Shown here: in pieces, positions 33,121 through 45,130 of the stretch | Layout: every line of letters begins with the position of its first letter | How positions within the stretch are numbered: position 1 is the first letter of the stretch | Notes under the pieces: generated by a model | The model's input: only the letters and a program-made list of their open reading frames with translations | The model's database searches: none | Told to the model about the DNA's origin: nothing | Assembly (NCBI GenBank): GCA_041394145.1 | Contig: JAWKIW010000005.1 | Span: 62,001 to 126,000, forward strand | Length of the DNA: 64,000 nucleotides | Reading direction: 5' to 3' | Source: JAWKIW01 sp041394145 | Lineage (GTDB): Bacteria > Actinomycetota > Acidimicrobiia > Acidimicrobiales > Acidimicrobilacustridaceae | Position numbers and translations under genes: made by a program

Positions 33121-34280
33121 GTGGTGGTGATCACCCCCTGTGAGGTGGAGCTGGCGCGGTTGGCGCCAGGGCTGCGGGATGTGCAGTCCCAGACCGCCGC
33201 GGCTACGGGCTGGTCGGTGCGGCTGGTGTCGACGATCGATGCGCTGGGGGTCACCGACACGATGTCGTCGACGGCGTGGTTGGCGTGGACAGCGGGGCTC
33301 ACCACCGGTGAGCGCGCCGCCAGATCACCCTGGCCGCCGGTTGGGTGAGCTGCTGCCCGAAGCTGTCCGCCGCCCGTTCGGCGCGGGTCGCATCTCGAGA
33401 GGTGGCCGCCGCGGGCCGGACAGGTGGCGACCCCGGCAGGCCAGTCTTGGAGACCGCCGAAGGCCGCCACCCGGACCGCAGCTCACGAAGCTGGTGGCCG
33501 AGTACAAGACGCAGTGCAGCCGAAGGCGTGGCGCGCGACCCGACGACGTGTTCTTCGAGTCGTTCTTCGACGACCACGGCAGGTACGACGGGCGACTGCG
33601 GGCCCGCCCGGAGCAGGGCGCCAGCTCGACGCGGCGATCCGGTCGGTGCTGGAGGCCGACCAGGAAGCCACCAAGGCTGGCGATGGTGGCGAGCGGATGT
33701 CGCGCCTCGATGCCCTCATCGCTGGCTCAGGACCACCTGGCCGGGCGGTCGTCGGCACCGAACGTGCTGCCCCGGCGGTTCAGGCCATCGTGCGGATCGA
33801 CGAGACGTTCTTCACTGTCCCGACCACGACGACGGCCAGGTGTGGTGGGCGAGGCGTGTCTGGCCAGGGCGTGCAGCCTCGACCCAGCGACGGCGGCGGC
33901 CCTGGTGTGCGATGCCGGGATCGCCGCGTTGGTGGCTTGCGAGCGGCGTCGCCGTCCCATGGCGTCTCGGCGCAGTTCCTTGCGGCCCAGCTGGTGGCGT
34001 TGCACGACCGCGACAAGACGTGTCGCTATCCGGGGTGTGGCCGTCGGGTCCGGCTGATCGCCACACGCGTGCCCCCACCCCGTGGGCCCACCCGCCTCGA
34101 CAACCTCCGTGTTGCTCTGCGAGCACCACCACTTCGGAGTGCACCGCCGAAGGCCTGGTCCACCAGATGAGAGCACCGGCACCCGGCCGACGTGTCCTGG
34201 TGATCGTGCAACCCGACAGCACCACGGTCAGACCCCGACCCACCGGTCGGGCCCTTCACCACAGCGCCGCCACCGAGTGA
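33121..34280 (+). pseudogene. DUF222 / HNH endonuclease, many frameshifts
   Basis: The plus strand carries, in alternating frames, a DUF222 N-terminal region (VVITPCEVELARLAPGLRDV, MSSTAWLAWTAGLTTGE, LTKLVAEYKTQCS, DVFFESFFDDHGRYDGRLRA, LDAAIRSVLEAD, MSRLDALIA) and a C-terminal HNH nuclease (LVALHDRDKTCRYPGCGRRV, VLLCEHHHFGVHRR), ending RALHHSAATE and TGA at 34278. About a dozen frame changes occur in 1.16 kb. GTG 33121 has a GAGGTGG ribosome site. This is a common actinobacterial family, sometimes mobile, but no transposase or terminal repeats flank it here. Confidence 0.8.
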
Positions 34281-34459
34281 GCGGCTCACCGGTACCGCCG
34301 AACCGCTGACCTTCTACGCCCGCGACGTCCTGCTCACAGCGTGGATGACCTGCCAGGCCGGCACGCCGCAGCAAACGCGCCGCCACCGACGCCGACGTCG
34401 CCTGACCACGATCGTCGCCTGCGCTCGGCTGCGCACCATGGCCTGCACGACCGCACGCG

Positions 34460-34489
34460 CCGGGGCCCGGCCGAACGGCCGGGCCCCGG
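34460..34489. terminator. Strong hairpin terminator after hppA
   Basis: CCGGGGCCCGGCC (34460-34472), loop GAAC, GGCCGGGCCCCGG (34477-34489): a perfect 13-bp stem 48 nt beyond the hppA stop, with no U-tract, as usual at this GC content. Confidence 0.8.
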
Positions 34490-34536
34490 AGGCTGCTCGG
34501 GCCCGTGCGGGGCCCGGCGATCGGTGCAGGTCGGCG

Positions 34537-36896
<2,360 letters not shown>

Positions 36897-36897
<1 letters not shown>

Positions 36898-37697
36898 CAG
36901 CTGGTTCCTTTCCTTGCTTGCTCCCGGGCGGTGCGAGCACCGCCGGTGGTCGATGCGGTCGTGCCGCGCTTCTCACCGGCGGTGGCGCCGGCTGCCTCCC
37001 CAGCGGCTCGTGCCCGGGACGTGGTCCCGGGCCCGCCGTTGGTCTTGCGCACGTAGATGCGGCGCGCGATGCGCTCGCCCAACGTGCGGTCCTCCCCGCC
37101 CACGCGCAGCACGACGGGGCCGTCGAACGGGTGCTTCTCGCGCACCTCGATCTTCACCCCCGGTCGCACGCCGAGCTCCTCGAGGAAGCGCACCACCTCG
37201 GGGTCGGTGGAGGACGGCAGCGCCACCTCGGCGACGTCGCCGGCCTCCAGGTCGTACAGCGGGGGCATCTCGGGGATGTGGTCGGTCTCGGGCTCGGGGA
37301 TGGGGAACCCGTGCGGACAGGTGCTCGGCCGGTCGAGGGCGACGAACATGCGGTCCTCGACCTCGTCGGGCAGGTCGTGCTCGAACGTGGGGGCCAGGCG
37401 ATCGGCCTCGTTCCACGAGTAGCCCAGCATGTCGGCGAGGAAGCGCTCCACGATGCGGTGCCGGCGGATCGAGGCGATGGCCGCCCGACGACCGGCGTCG
37501 GTGAAGGTGACGCCGTGGTAGGGCCGGTGGTCGACCAGGCCTCGGTCGGCCAGGCGCTTGACGGTGGCCGTGACCGTCCCCGGGCTGACGCCGAGCGTCT
37601 CGGCGAGGTCGCCGGTGTGGGCCTCGACACCGTTCTTGGTGTGCCGGTAGATGGCCTTGAGCGTCTCGCGCTCGGACTTCGACAGGTCGGTGGTCAT
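36897..37697 (-). CDS. DtxR-family metal-dependent transcriptional regulator
   Basis: A 266-residue regulator. Winged HTH at ~8-65 (TLKAIYRHTKNGVEAHTGDL, VSPGTVTATVKRLADRGLVD), metal-binding/dimer domain ~70-140 (IRRHRIVERFLADMLGYSWN, HDLPDEVEDRMF, CPHGFPIPEP), SH3-like FeoA-type C-terminal domain ~150-225 and a 40-residue Ala/Thr/Arg tail. The Cys-His-Gly and Glu-His ligands of MntR/IdeR-type sensors are present. First gene of an operon with hppA (TGATG overlap), an unusual partnership. It has a near-consensus promoter with an inverted repeat over the -10 region, so autoregulation is likely. Metal (Fe or Mn) cannot be told. Confidence 0.92.
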
Positions 37698-37720
37698 GTT
37701 TTGAGGGGCCGAAAAGAGGT

Positions 37721-37762
37721 TTCGACGGGGCAGATTCCACAGCGCGGCCCGTCGAATGTCAA
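37721..37762 (-). promoter_or_regulatory. DtxR-hppA promoter with overlapping operator
   Basis: -35 TTGACA (37757-37762) and -10 TGGAAT (37734-37739), 17-nt spacer. Inverted arms TTCGACGGGG (37721-37730) and GCCCGTCGAA (37747-37756), 9 of 10 paired, flank the -10 and the spacer and could be the regulator's own site. Confidence 0.7.
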
Positions 37763-37818
37763 ACGTCCGCCGTTCACCCTCCCGGGCGCGGCAGACGGTG
37801 CTCGAATCCGGCTCCCCC

Positions 37819-37824
37819 TACGCT
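37819..37824 (+). promoter_or_regulatory. Candidate leaderless -10 (TACGCT) for xylanase gene
   Basis: TACGCT ends 7 nt before ATG 37832, favouring that codon over the GTG at 37829. Confidence 0.4.
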
Positions 37825-37831
37825 CCTCGTG

Positions 37832-39151
37832 ATGGACCGGCGCGCCGATCGGCGGACGGCGACGATGGTGGCCCGGGTCGCCACCGTCGTGGTGGCCGCG
37901 GCGCTCGTCGCGGGCGGGACCGCGACCGGGACGGCCGCGGCGTCGACGGCAGCCGCGGGCGTGGCCGCGGGGTCTGCCGGGTCTGCGCCGACGCTGCGCG
38001 AGCTGGCGGCCCGACGGGGCCTGCTGGTCGGCACCGCCGTCGACTCGGCGGCGACGCTCGGCGGTGACCCGACCTACGCCGCCGTCCTGGCCCGGGAGCA
38101 CGGCGCCGGCGTCAGCGAGAACGCCATGAAGTGGGGGCCGATCCACCCCCGGCCCGGGGTCTACGAGTTCGCCGACGCCGACGCCCAGGTCGCCTTCCTC
38201 GAGGCGAACGGCATGGCCGTGCGCGGCCACAACCTCGCCTGGTGGAACCAGAACCCGGCGTGGCTCGACGACGGCACCTGGACCCGGGACCAGCTCATCG
38301 AGGTGCTGCGCGAGCACATCTTCACCGTGGTGGGGCGGTACCAGGGCCGCGTCGCGCAGTGGGACGTGGTGAACGAGGCCATCGGCACCGACCTGCAGCC
38401 GTGGCCCAACGTGTGGCAGCGCGTGATCGGCTTCCCCGACTACCTCGACCTCGCCTTCCGCTTCGCCCACGAGGCCGACCCGGCGGCCAAGCTCTACTAC
38501 AACGACTTCCTCCTCGAGGCGCCGTCGCCGCGCTTCGACGCCGTGCTGGGCCTGGTGCAGGGCATGCAGGCCCGTGGCGTGCCGATCGACGGGATCGGCA
38601 TGCAGGCCCACCTCGGGCAGGAGACCTGCGCGGCCGCGTGCACCAACCGGCTGCTCACCAACATGGTGCGCGTCGCCGGGCTCGGCCTCGACGTGGCGGT
38701 CACCGAGCTCGACGTGGCGCTGCCGCTGCCTGCATCACCGCAGGCGCTGGCCGACCAGGCGTCGGTGTACCAGTCGGTGCTGCAGGCCTGCCTGCTGGCG
38801 CCGACCTGCCACACCTTCGTGACGTGGGGCTTCACCGACCGCTACTCGTGGATCCCCGGCTACCGCCCCGGGTTCGGTGCCGCGCTCCCCTTCGACGAGG
38901 AGTACCGGGCGAAGCCGGCCTACGACGCCCTGGTGGCCACCCTCCTGTCGCCACCCGTCGCGCCCTCGTGCGCCGGGTTCGCCACCCGGGCCGAGGCCCA
39001 GGGTGCCTTCGACGCCGGCGTCCTGGGAGCGCCGCTGCTCGACCCCGACGGCGACGGCATCGCCTGCGAGGACCTGCCGGCGCCGGCCGCTGCGCCGGGC
39101 GTCCCGGTCGGTTCGGCGTCGGTCCCGCTGACCCCGGCGTTCACCGGGTGA
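37832..39151 (+). CDS. Secreted GH10 endo-1,4-beta-xylanase with excalibur-type tail
   Basis: A 439-residue exported glycosidase. The N-terminus is a basic-hydrophobic signal peptide with an Ala-rich cleavage region (~12-45). The GH10 barrel (~55-372) shows SENAMKWGPIHPRPGVYEF, VRGHNLAWWNQNP, acid/base Glu182 in QWDVVNEAIG, and nucleophile Glu292 in VAVTELDVALP; the CHTFVTWGFTDRYSW end is typical. Residues ~380-415 form an excalibur calcium-binding motif (DPDGDGIACE), known in secreted nucleases and wall proteins and unusual on GH10. Expected to cleave xylan outside the cell. Monocistronic and divergent from the DtxR operon. Confidence 0.92.
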   Translation: MDRRADRRTATMVARVATVVVAAALVAGGTATGTAAASTAAAGVAAGSAGSAPTLRELAARRGLLVGTAVDSAATLGGDPTYAAVLAREHGAGVSENAMKWGPIHPRPGVYEFADADAQVAFLEANGMAVRGHNLAWWNQNPAWLDDGTWTRDQLIEVLREHIFTVVGRYQGRVAQWDVVNEAIGTDLQPWPNVWQRVIGFPDYLDLAFRFAHEADPAAKLYYNDFLLEAPSPRFDAVLGLVQGMQARGVPIDGIGMQAHLGQETCAAACTNRLLTNMVRVAGLGLDVAVTELDVALPLPASPQALADQASVYQSVLQACLLAPTCHTFVTWGFTDRYSWIPGYRPGFGAALPFDEEYRAKPAYDALVATLLSPPVAPSCAGFATRAEAQGAFDAGVLGAPLLDPDGDGIACEDLPAPAAAPGVPVGSASVPLTPAFTG

Positions 39152-39253
39152 GCACGTCGGTCGAGCGACGGTTCGGCGACGTCGCGTCGGTGGCGGATGC
39201 TGCCTCGGGCGTCCGGCCCGACGGTGCCGGCACCGGGGCTCCGTCCCCCGGAT

Positions 39254-39272
39254 CTGAGTAGCGGGTACTCAG
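39254..39272. promoter_or_regulatory. CTGAGTA/TACTCAG inverted repeat
   Basis: Perfect 7-bp arms (39254-39260, 39266-39272) with a GCGGG loop, ~100 nt after the xylanase stop and ~76 nt before the next ATG. It could be a terminator for one or an operator for the other. Confidence 0.45.
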
Positions 39273-39348
39273 GCTCGGACGGCACGTTCGTGGTGAGGTG
39301 TCCCCGCGGGCCGACGTGACGAGTCCCGGAGGAAGGACGGACCCGGCC

Positions 39349-40029
39349 ATGGGTGCGAACGGATCGACGGCGGACGTGACCGTGGGCGTCGTGCCTGCGG
39401 TCGGGATCGAGGTCGTGCCGCTGCGGGCCGGTGGCGGCAGCGGCGGTGGGCGGTCGAGCTCGGGTGGTGGCGGCTCGTCGAGCGGTCGCAGCCGGTCGTC
39501 GAGCGGCTCGTCGAGCAGCGGCGGCAGCAGCTCGGGTTCGTCGAGCAGCGGATCGTCGAGCGGGTCGTCGTCGAGTGGGTCGTCGAGCAGCGGATCGTCC
39601 GGTTCGGGGTCCCCGACGTGCTCGTCCACCACGACCACGACGGCCGATCCGTCGGCGCCCTCGACGGTGGCGACCGTGACCGTGCAGCAGGCCGACGGCT
39701 CGTCGGTCACGGTGACCCTGCCCCCCGGGGTCACGCTGCCCGCCGGCACGCCGTCGACGATCGTGGCCGGCGCCGGCACCTCGGGCTCGCTGGGCACGAC
39801 GGTGCCCTGCGTCGAGCCGATCGACACGGGTGCGGCGACGGCGTCGTCGGTGTCGTCGACGGCAGACGACGTCTCGGCGGCGGTCGGCCTGGTGCTGCTC
39901 GGCACCGGTCTGGTCTTCCTGATCTCGATCGTGGCCGTGCTCGGCGTCGTCGTGCACCTCGTCCGGCGTCGCCGACCGGCGGTGGCCGTCGGCGGTCCCG
40001 TGCCCGGGCCGCCGGCGCCGCCGGGCTGA
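39349..40029 (+). CDS. Ser/Gly-rich single-pass membrane protein, unknown function
   Basis: A 226-residue protein with no recognised domain. Residues ~25-90 are almost pure Ser/Gly coded by tandem TCGAGC/GGC-type triplets; ~90-170 is Thr/Val-rich and has a Cys pair (PTCSSTT, VPCVEP); one membrane helix near 180-205 (GLVLLGTGLVFLISIVAVLG) is followed by a short basic tail. There is no signal peptide, so the exposed low-complexity part may or may not be exported. ATG 39349 has GGAGGAAGG 12 nt upstream; GTG at 39316 or 39298 is possible. The opposite strand is also open here, so coding status is only likely. Confidence 0.5.
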   Translation: MGANGSTADVTVGVVPAVGIEVVPLRAGGGSGGGRSSSGGGGSSSGRSRSSSGSSSSGGSSSGSSSSGSSSGSSSSGSSSSGSSGSGSPTCSSTTTTTADPSAPSTVATVTVQQADGSSVTVTLPPGVTLPAGTPSTIVAGAGTSGSLGTTVPCVEPIDTGAATASSVSSTADDVSAAVGLVLLGTGLVFLISIVAVLGVVVHLVRRRRPAVAVGGPVPGPPAPPG

Positions 40030-40070
40030 CCACCCCCCGAACCGGCTGCCGCGCGCTGATGCCGGCGCGG

Positions 40071-40076
40071 CAGACT
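40071..40076 (+). promoter_or_regulatory. Weak leaderless -10 (CAGACT) for ABC-F gene
   Basis: CAGACT plus six bases (GAGGCC) before GTG 40083; the same GAGGCC spacer follows the TAGGCT of the receiver-PAS gene. Confidence 0.3.
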
Positions 40077-40082
40077 GAGGCC

Positions 40083-41833
<1,751 letters not shown>

Positions 41834-41853
<20 letters not shown>

Positions 41854-42387
41854 ACGCCAGCAGCTTCGTCTGCACGTCCGCGCGTCGGGGACCTCGACGC
41901 GCGGCCCGTACTGGCCGCTCTGGCGCAGCACCTCGTCCATCGGCAGCATGCCTTCCAGCATCGCGGCGCAGGTGTCCGGGTCGAGCGTCTCGTCCTGGCC
42001 GGTGGCTCGGGCGAGGTCCCAGCGGTGCAGGAACACATCGCCCGTGTAGATCATGTCGACCGCCTGCCCGAGCGGCATCCGGCCGATGTGCGGGAGATCG
42101 TGCTCGCGGTCGGCCGTGGCGGGGTCGTCGAGCAGTGCCTGCACGGCGTCGGTCTGGGTGCGCCAGGCGCCGACGGGGTCGTCGTCGACCGACGGTCCCG
42201 CCGGCAAGGTGATGCCGGTCGCGCCGTCGAGGAAGGCGGGGAACCACTCGACGAGGTGACGCACGACGTCTCGTGCCGCCCAGCCCTCGACGGGAGAGGG
42301 CCGGTCCCAGGCGTCCGGCGCGACGCCCTCGACGGTGGTGGTGAACGCCGCGGCGACGCGGCGGTGCGTGTCGGCCGGCGAGCTCAC
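41834..42387 (-). pseudogene. TIGR03086-like (DinB/mycothiol-dependent isomerase N-terminal fold) protein, one frameshift near the C-terminus
   Basis: About 183 residues once corrected. Metal-binding DinB-type helical fold: RVAAAFTTTVEGVAPDAWDR, WAARDVVRHLVEWFPAFLDG (His ligand) and IYTGDVFLHRWDLARATG with the second His. Near 41883-41888 a base is missing: the frame leaves at VEVPDA and the family ending ADVQTKLLAFIGRTP with stop at 41834 is in the neighbouring frame. GTG 42387 overlaps the SRPBCC stop (GTGA). Third gene of the ArsR operon; such proteins bind thiol-linked substrates, but the reaction here is unknown. Confidence 0.78.
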
Positions 42388-42867
42388 CGGCGCTCCGCGA
42401 GCAGCGCGTCGAGCTTGGCGTAGCCCTGGTCGACGCCGGTCTCCATGCCGGAGGCCAGCCACTGGTCGCGGCGCTCGAAGCTGTCGACCAGCGACTGTGC
42501 GTGCAGCCGGGTGCGGCCGTCGCCGAGATCCTCGAACCGCAGCGTCTCGAGGGCGACGTGGTCGGGCTGACCGTCGAACGTGAAGGTCTGGACGATGCGG
42601 TCGTCGCCGACCTCGTGGAAGCACCCGTGGAAGCCGTACGCCTCGCCGTCGCGCCGCGACGTATCGCCAGCGGCCCCCCGTGGTGGCGTCCCAGTCGAGG
42701 ATCTCGGTGTCCATCCTGTTCGGGCCGACCCAGCGGGCGAACAGCTCGGATCGGTGGGCCCGCAGCAGCTCCGCCGGGGTGGCGTCGAAGTCGCGGGTGA
42801 TGCGGATGATCGGCACGGTCGGATCGGCCTCGATCGCGACCTGGTGGCGGCTGGACGTGGTGGTCAT
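42384..42867 (-). pseudogene. SRPBCC / AHSA1-type ligand-binding protein, one frameshift
   Basis: A ~160-residue START-like protein (activator of Hsp90 ATPase homologue family). The N-terminal frame gives IIRITRDFDATPAELLRAH, FARWVGPNRMDTEI and TGGRWRYVA; then one extra base near 42662-42671 shifts the frame, and the continuation GEAYGFHGCFHEVGDDRIVQ, FEDLGDGRTRL and YAKLDALLAERR is in the next frame down to the stop at 42384. ATG 42867 overlaps the ArsR stop (ATGA). ArsR + SRPBCC is a very common actinobacterial pair, the SRPBCC being the target of the repressor. Confidence 0.82.
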
Positions 42868-43232
42868 GACGCTGCTCCTCCATTGAAGTGGTGGTCGATG
42901 GGTCGTTCCTCGCCGCGCAGCTCGGCGAGCACCGCGCCGAGGCGCTCGTAGCGTTCCTGTGCCCGTTGGCGGTACCGCTCGATCCACGCCGTCATCAGGT
43001 CGAAGACCTCCGCCTCGAGGTGGCACGGCCGCCGCTGGGCGTCCCTGCGCTGGCTGACCAGGCCGGCGTCGCTGAGCACCTTGATGTGCTTCGACACCGC
43101 TTGGACCGAGACGTCGTAGGGGTCGGCCAGCTCGCCCACGGTGGCGTCGCCGTCAGCGAGGCGGGCCACCATGTCGCGCCGGGTCGGATCGGCGAGCGCC
43201 GAGAAGATCCGCGACAGCTGGTCGTCGGCCAC
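42864..43232 (-). CDS. ArsR-family winged-helix repressor (SRPBCC-linked type)
   Basis: A 122-residue regulator. IFSALADPTRRDMVARLADG begins the winged HTH, VGELADPYDVSVQAVSKHIK is the recognition region, and DAGLVSQRRDAQRRPCHLEA the wing; the rest is one dimerising helix. There are no Cys-pair metal sites, consistent with the SRPBCC-linked branch, which is not metal-sensing. GTG 43232 is chosen because GGAGGGA is 7 nt upstream; an upstream in-frame TTG at 43259 lies inside the operator. Controls the three-gene operon and probably itself through two identical-type palindromes. Confidence 0.92.
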   Translation of the reverse strand: MADDQLSRIFSALADPTRRDMVARLADGDATVGELADPYDVSVQAVSKHIKVLSDAGLVSQRRDAQRRPCHLEAEVFDLMTAWIERYRQRAQERYERLGAVLAELRGEERPIDHHFNGGAAS

Positions 43233-43255
43233 GACCGTCCCTCCTGCGAGCGTCT

Positions 43256-43271
43256 TCAACCGGATGGTTGA
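43256..43271. promoter_or_regulatory. ArsR operator 1
   Basis: TCAACC-GGAT-GGTTGA palindrome just downstream of the -10, overlapping the expected transcription start region. Confidence 0.8.
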
Positions 43272-43277
43272 GGAGGC

Positions 43278-43306
43278 AACCTACGACGCGGTCGCCCCGT
43301 TGTCAA
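43278..43306 (-). promoter_or_regulatory. ArsR operon promoter
   Basis: -35 TTGACA (43301-43306), 17-nt spacer, -10 TAGGTT (43278-43283) on the minus strand; the -35 lies inside operator 2. Confidence 0.75.
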
Positions 43307-43318
43307 CCATTCGGTTGA
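43303..43318. promoter_or_regulatory. ArsR operator 2
   Basis: TCAACC-ATTC-GGTTGA palindrome overlapping the -35; same arms as operator 1, centres 47 bp apart. From 43319 to 43633 I see no gene or further motif. Confidence 0.8.
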
Positions 43319-43633
43319 ACTCCGGTGCGTCGGGGTGACGACCCGACCCTGGAGGAGGCGGGGATCAGCCGGTGAACGCCGGCGTGAGGGCGTGTGGCGT
43401 CGGCGACGCGGAGGCGGGCGGGCCGGCGGGACCCCCCGATCGACGAGCCCGACGGGTGGGGCGACCGGGCATCGTGCCGAGCCGCGACCGCTGCATCGTG
43501 AACGGCTCCCCACGGCGGGGGAGCGCTGGTGGCGCGAGCTACCGGACGTCGGCACCCGACGACCCGTCCTCACCGGCGACCAGACGATCTCCGAGGGGGC
43601 CGCGGTCGGTGCGAAGCTCGGCGATCGGTGTGG

Positions 43634-44029
43634 TCAGGGGATGGCGCAGCCGCCGGCGATGCGGGGATCCATGCTGGTCGGCGAGGTCGATGCGGGGACC
43701 GAGGTGCCGGAGGCGGTGAGCACGCCGTCGTGGGGTCCGGTCGGCACGAAGGTCGCCGGGACGTGGAAGTCCGGTCGACCGGGGGGCCGTACCGTCCCGA
43801 CCGTCGTCCAGATGCGCCCCTCCCATCCGAAGCAGACCCGGCCGTCGGCCTCGACGATTCCTTGGAGATCGATCGGTCGGTTCCGCGACCACGCGACGTA
43901 GCCACCGACCACGACGAGGACGACCAGCGCCGCGACGCCGACGGTCACCAGACGTCGCGGCTCCCCGCCCGTGGCTGGTCCGGCCTCGTCCGTCGGATCG
44001 TCCTGCTGGTCCCCGGCCACGGCGCCCAC
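43634..44029 (-). CDS. Hypothetical single-pass membrane protein
   Basis: A 131-residue protein I do not recognise. The acidic N-terminus (~25 residues) is followed by one membrane helix (~27-48, LVTVGVAALVVLVVVGGYVA) with RNR after it, and a ~80-residue outer domain rich in beta-type residues with two Cys (DGRVCFGWEG and GGCAIP) that could form a disulfide. GTG 44029 is the start; a TAGGCT hexamer lies 9 nt upstream. It stands alone between the ArsR operon and an aldo/keto reductase. Confidence 0.65.
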   Translation of the reverse strand: MGAVAGDQQDDPTDEAGPATGGEPRRLVTVGVAALVVLVVVGGYVAWSRNRPIDLQGIVEADGRVCFGWEGRIWTTVGTVRPPGRPDFHVPATFVPTGPHDGVLTASGTSVPASTSPTSMDPRIAGGCAIP

Positions 44030-44038
44030 CTCACGGTC

Positions 44039-44044
44039 AGCCTA
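44039..44044 (-). promoter_or_regulatory. Candidate leaderless -10 (TAGGCT) for hypothetical gene
   Basis: Minus-strand TAGGCT, then 9 nt to GTG 44029. Confidence 0.4.
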
Positions 44045-44059
44045 GGACCTGTCCTCCGT

Positions 44060-45049
44060 TCAGGCCGGGAGGGGTGGGGTGTCGCGCTCGACGAAGGCCA
44101 TGTCGACGGCGCGGTCGCCGAAGGGCTGCAGCGCGGAGAGGCGGGCGACCTGGTCGGCGGTGAGGGTGACATCGACGGCGGCGGCGTTCTCCTCCAGGTA
44201 GGTGCGTCGCTTCGTGCCGGGGATCGGCACCACGTCGTCGCCCTGCGCGTACAGCCACGCCAGCGCGACCTGGCCGGCGGTGCAGCCCTGCTCGGCGGCG
44301 ACGGCCTGCACCTCGGCGACCAGGGCGAGGTTGCGCTCGAGGTTGCCGTCGGTGAAGCGGGGGTTGGTGCGGCGGAAGTCGTTGTCGGCGAGGTCGTCGA
44401 ACGACGTGACCGTGCCGGTGAGCAGGCCCCGGCCGAGCGGGCTGAACGGCACGATCCCGATGCCGAGCTCGCGGCAGGCCGGCGCCACCCGGGCCTCGAT
44501 GTCGCGGCTGAACAGCGACCACTCGCTCTGCACGGCGGCGATGGGGTGCACGGCCGCGGCGCGACGGATGGTGTCGGCCGACGCCTCGGACAATCCGAGG
44601 TGACCGACCTTGCCGGCGGTGACCAGCTCGGCCATGGCCCCGACCGTCTCCTCGATCGGCACCTCGGTGTCGGGCCGGTGCAGGTAGTAGAGGTCGATGT
44701 GGTCGACGCCGAGTCGTTCGAGCGAGGCATCGCACGCCTCGGGCACGTACTCGGGGCGGCCGTCGACCCGGCGGTCGCGCCGCAGCACGTTGCCGAACTT
44801 GGTGGCCAGCACGACCTCGTCGCGGCGACCGGCGATGGCCCGGCCGACCAGCTTCTCGTTCTCGGTGAAGCCGTAGATGTCGGCGGTGTCGAGGAACCTG
44901 ACGCCGAGCTCGAGGGCGCGGTCGATGGTGGCCAGCGCCTCGGCCTCGTCGGCGGGGCCGTAGGCGAAGTCGGTGAGGCTCATGCAGCCGAGGCCCTGGG
45001 CGGGCACGGTCAGGCCGGTCGAGCCGAGGGCGCGGGTGGGCAGGGTCAT
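44060..45049 (-). CDS. Aldo/keto reductase
   Basis: A 329-residue NADPH-dependent TIM-barrel oxidoreductase. The catalytic tetrad is visible: Asp/Tyr in FLDTADIYGFTENEKLVG, Lys in VLATKFGNV and His in YYLHRPDTEVP; the cofactor end is PIPGTKRRTYLEENAAAV. It belongs to the AKR13-like group (LGSTGLTVPAQGLGCMSL). ATG 45049 has CTGGAGGAGC immediately upstream. No clear partner; 81 bp separate it from prfC, both on minus, so co-transcription is possible. Physiological substrate unknown. Confidence 0.92.
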   Translation of the reverse strand: MTLPTRALGSTGLTVPAQGLGCMSLTDFAYGPADEAEALATIDRALELGVRFLDTADIYGFTENEKLVGRAIAGRRDEVVLATKFGNVLRRDRRVDGRPEYVPEACDASLERLGVDHIDLYYLHRPDTEVPIEETVGAMAELVTAGKVGHLGLSEASADTIRRAAAVHPIAAVQSEWSLFSRDIEARVAPACRELGIGIVPFSPLGRGLLTGTVTSFDDLADNDFRRTNPRFTDGNLERNLALVAEVQAVAAEQGCTAGQVALAWLYAQGDDVVPIPGTKRRTYLEENAAAVDVTLTADQVARLSALQPFGDRAVDMAFVERDTPPLPA

Positions 45050-45130
45050 GGTGCTCCTCCAGGTTGGTGCCGGACGGGATCTGCCGGCGATCGTCGCCCC
45101 GAGCACCGGTCGGCGGATGTACGAGACCGA

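Noticed and set aside
30983..34489. Insertion sequence, phage or genomic island
   Set aside because: No transposase, integrase, terminal inverted repeats, target duplication or tRNA att site seen; the HNH gene alone is not evidence of mobility.
39420..39605. CRISPR-like periodic repeats
   Set aside because: Periodicity is codon-scale (Ser/Gly triplets), without ~30-bp repeats and unique spacers.
43372..43719. Small plus-strand ORFs in the 43.3-43.7 kb gap
   Set aside because: Arg/Gly-rich, no ribosome site, no recognisable domain, partly antisense to the hypothetical membrane gene.
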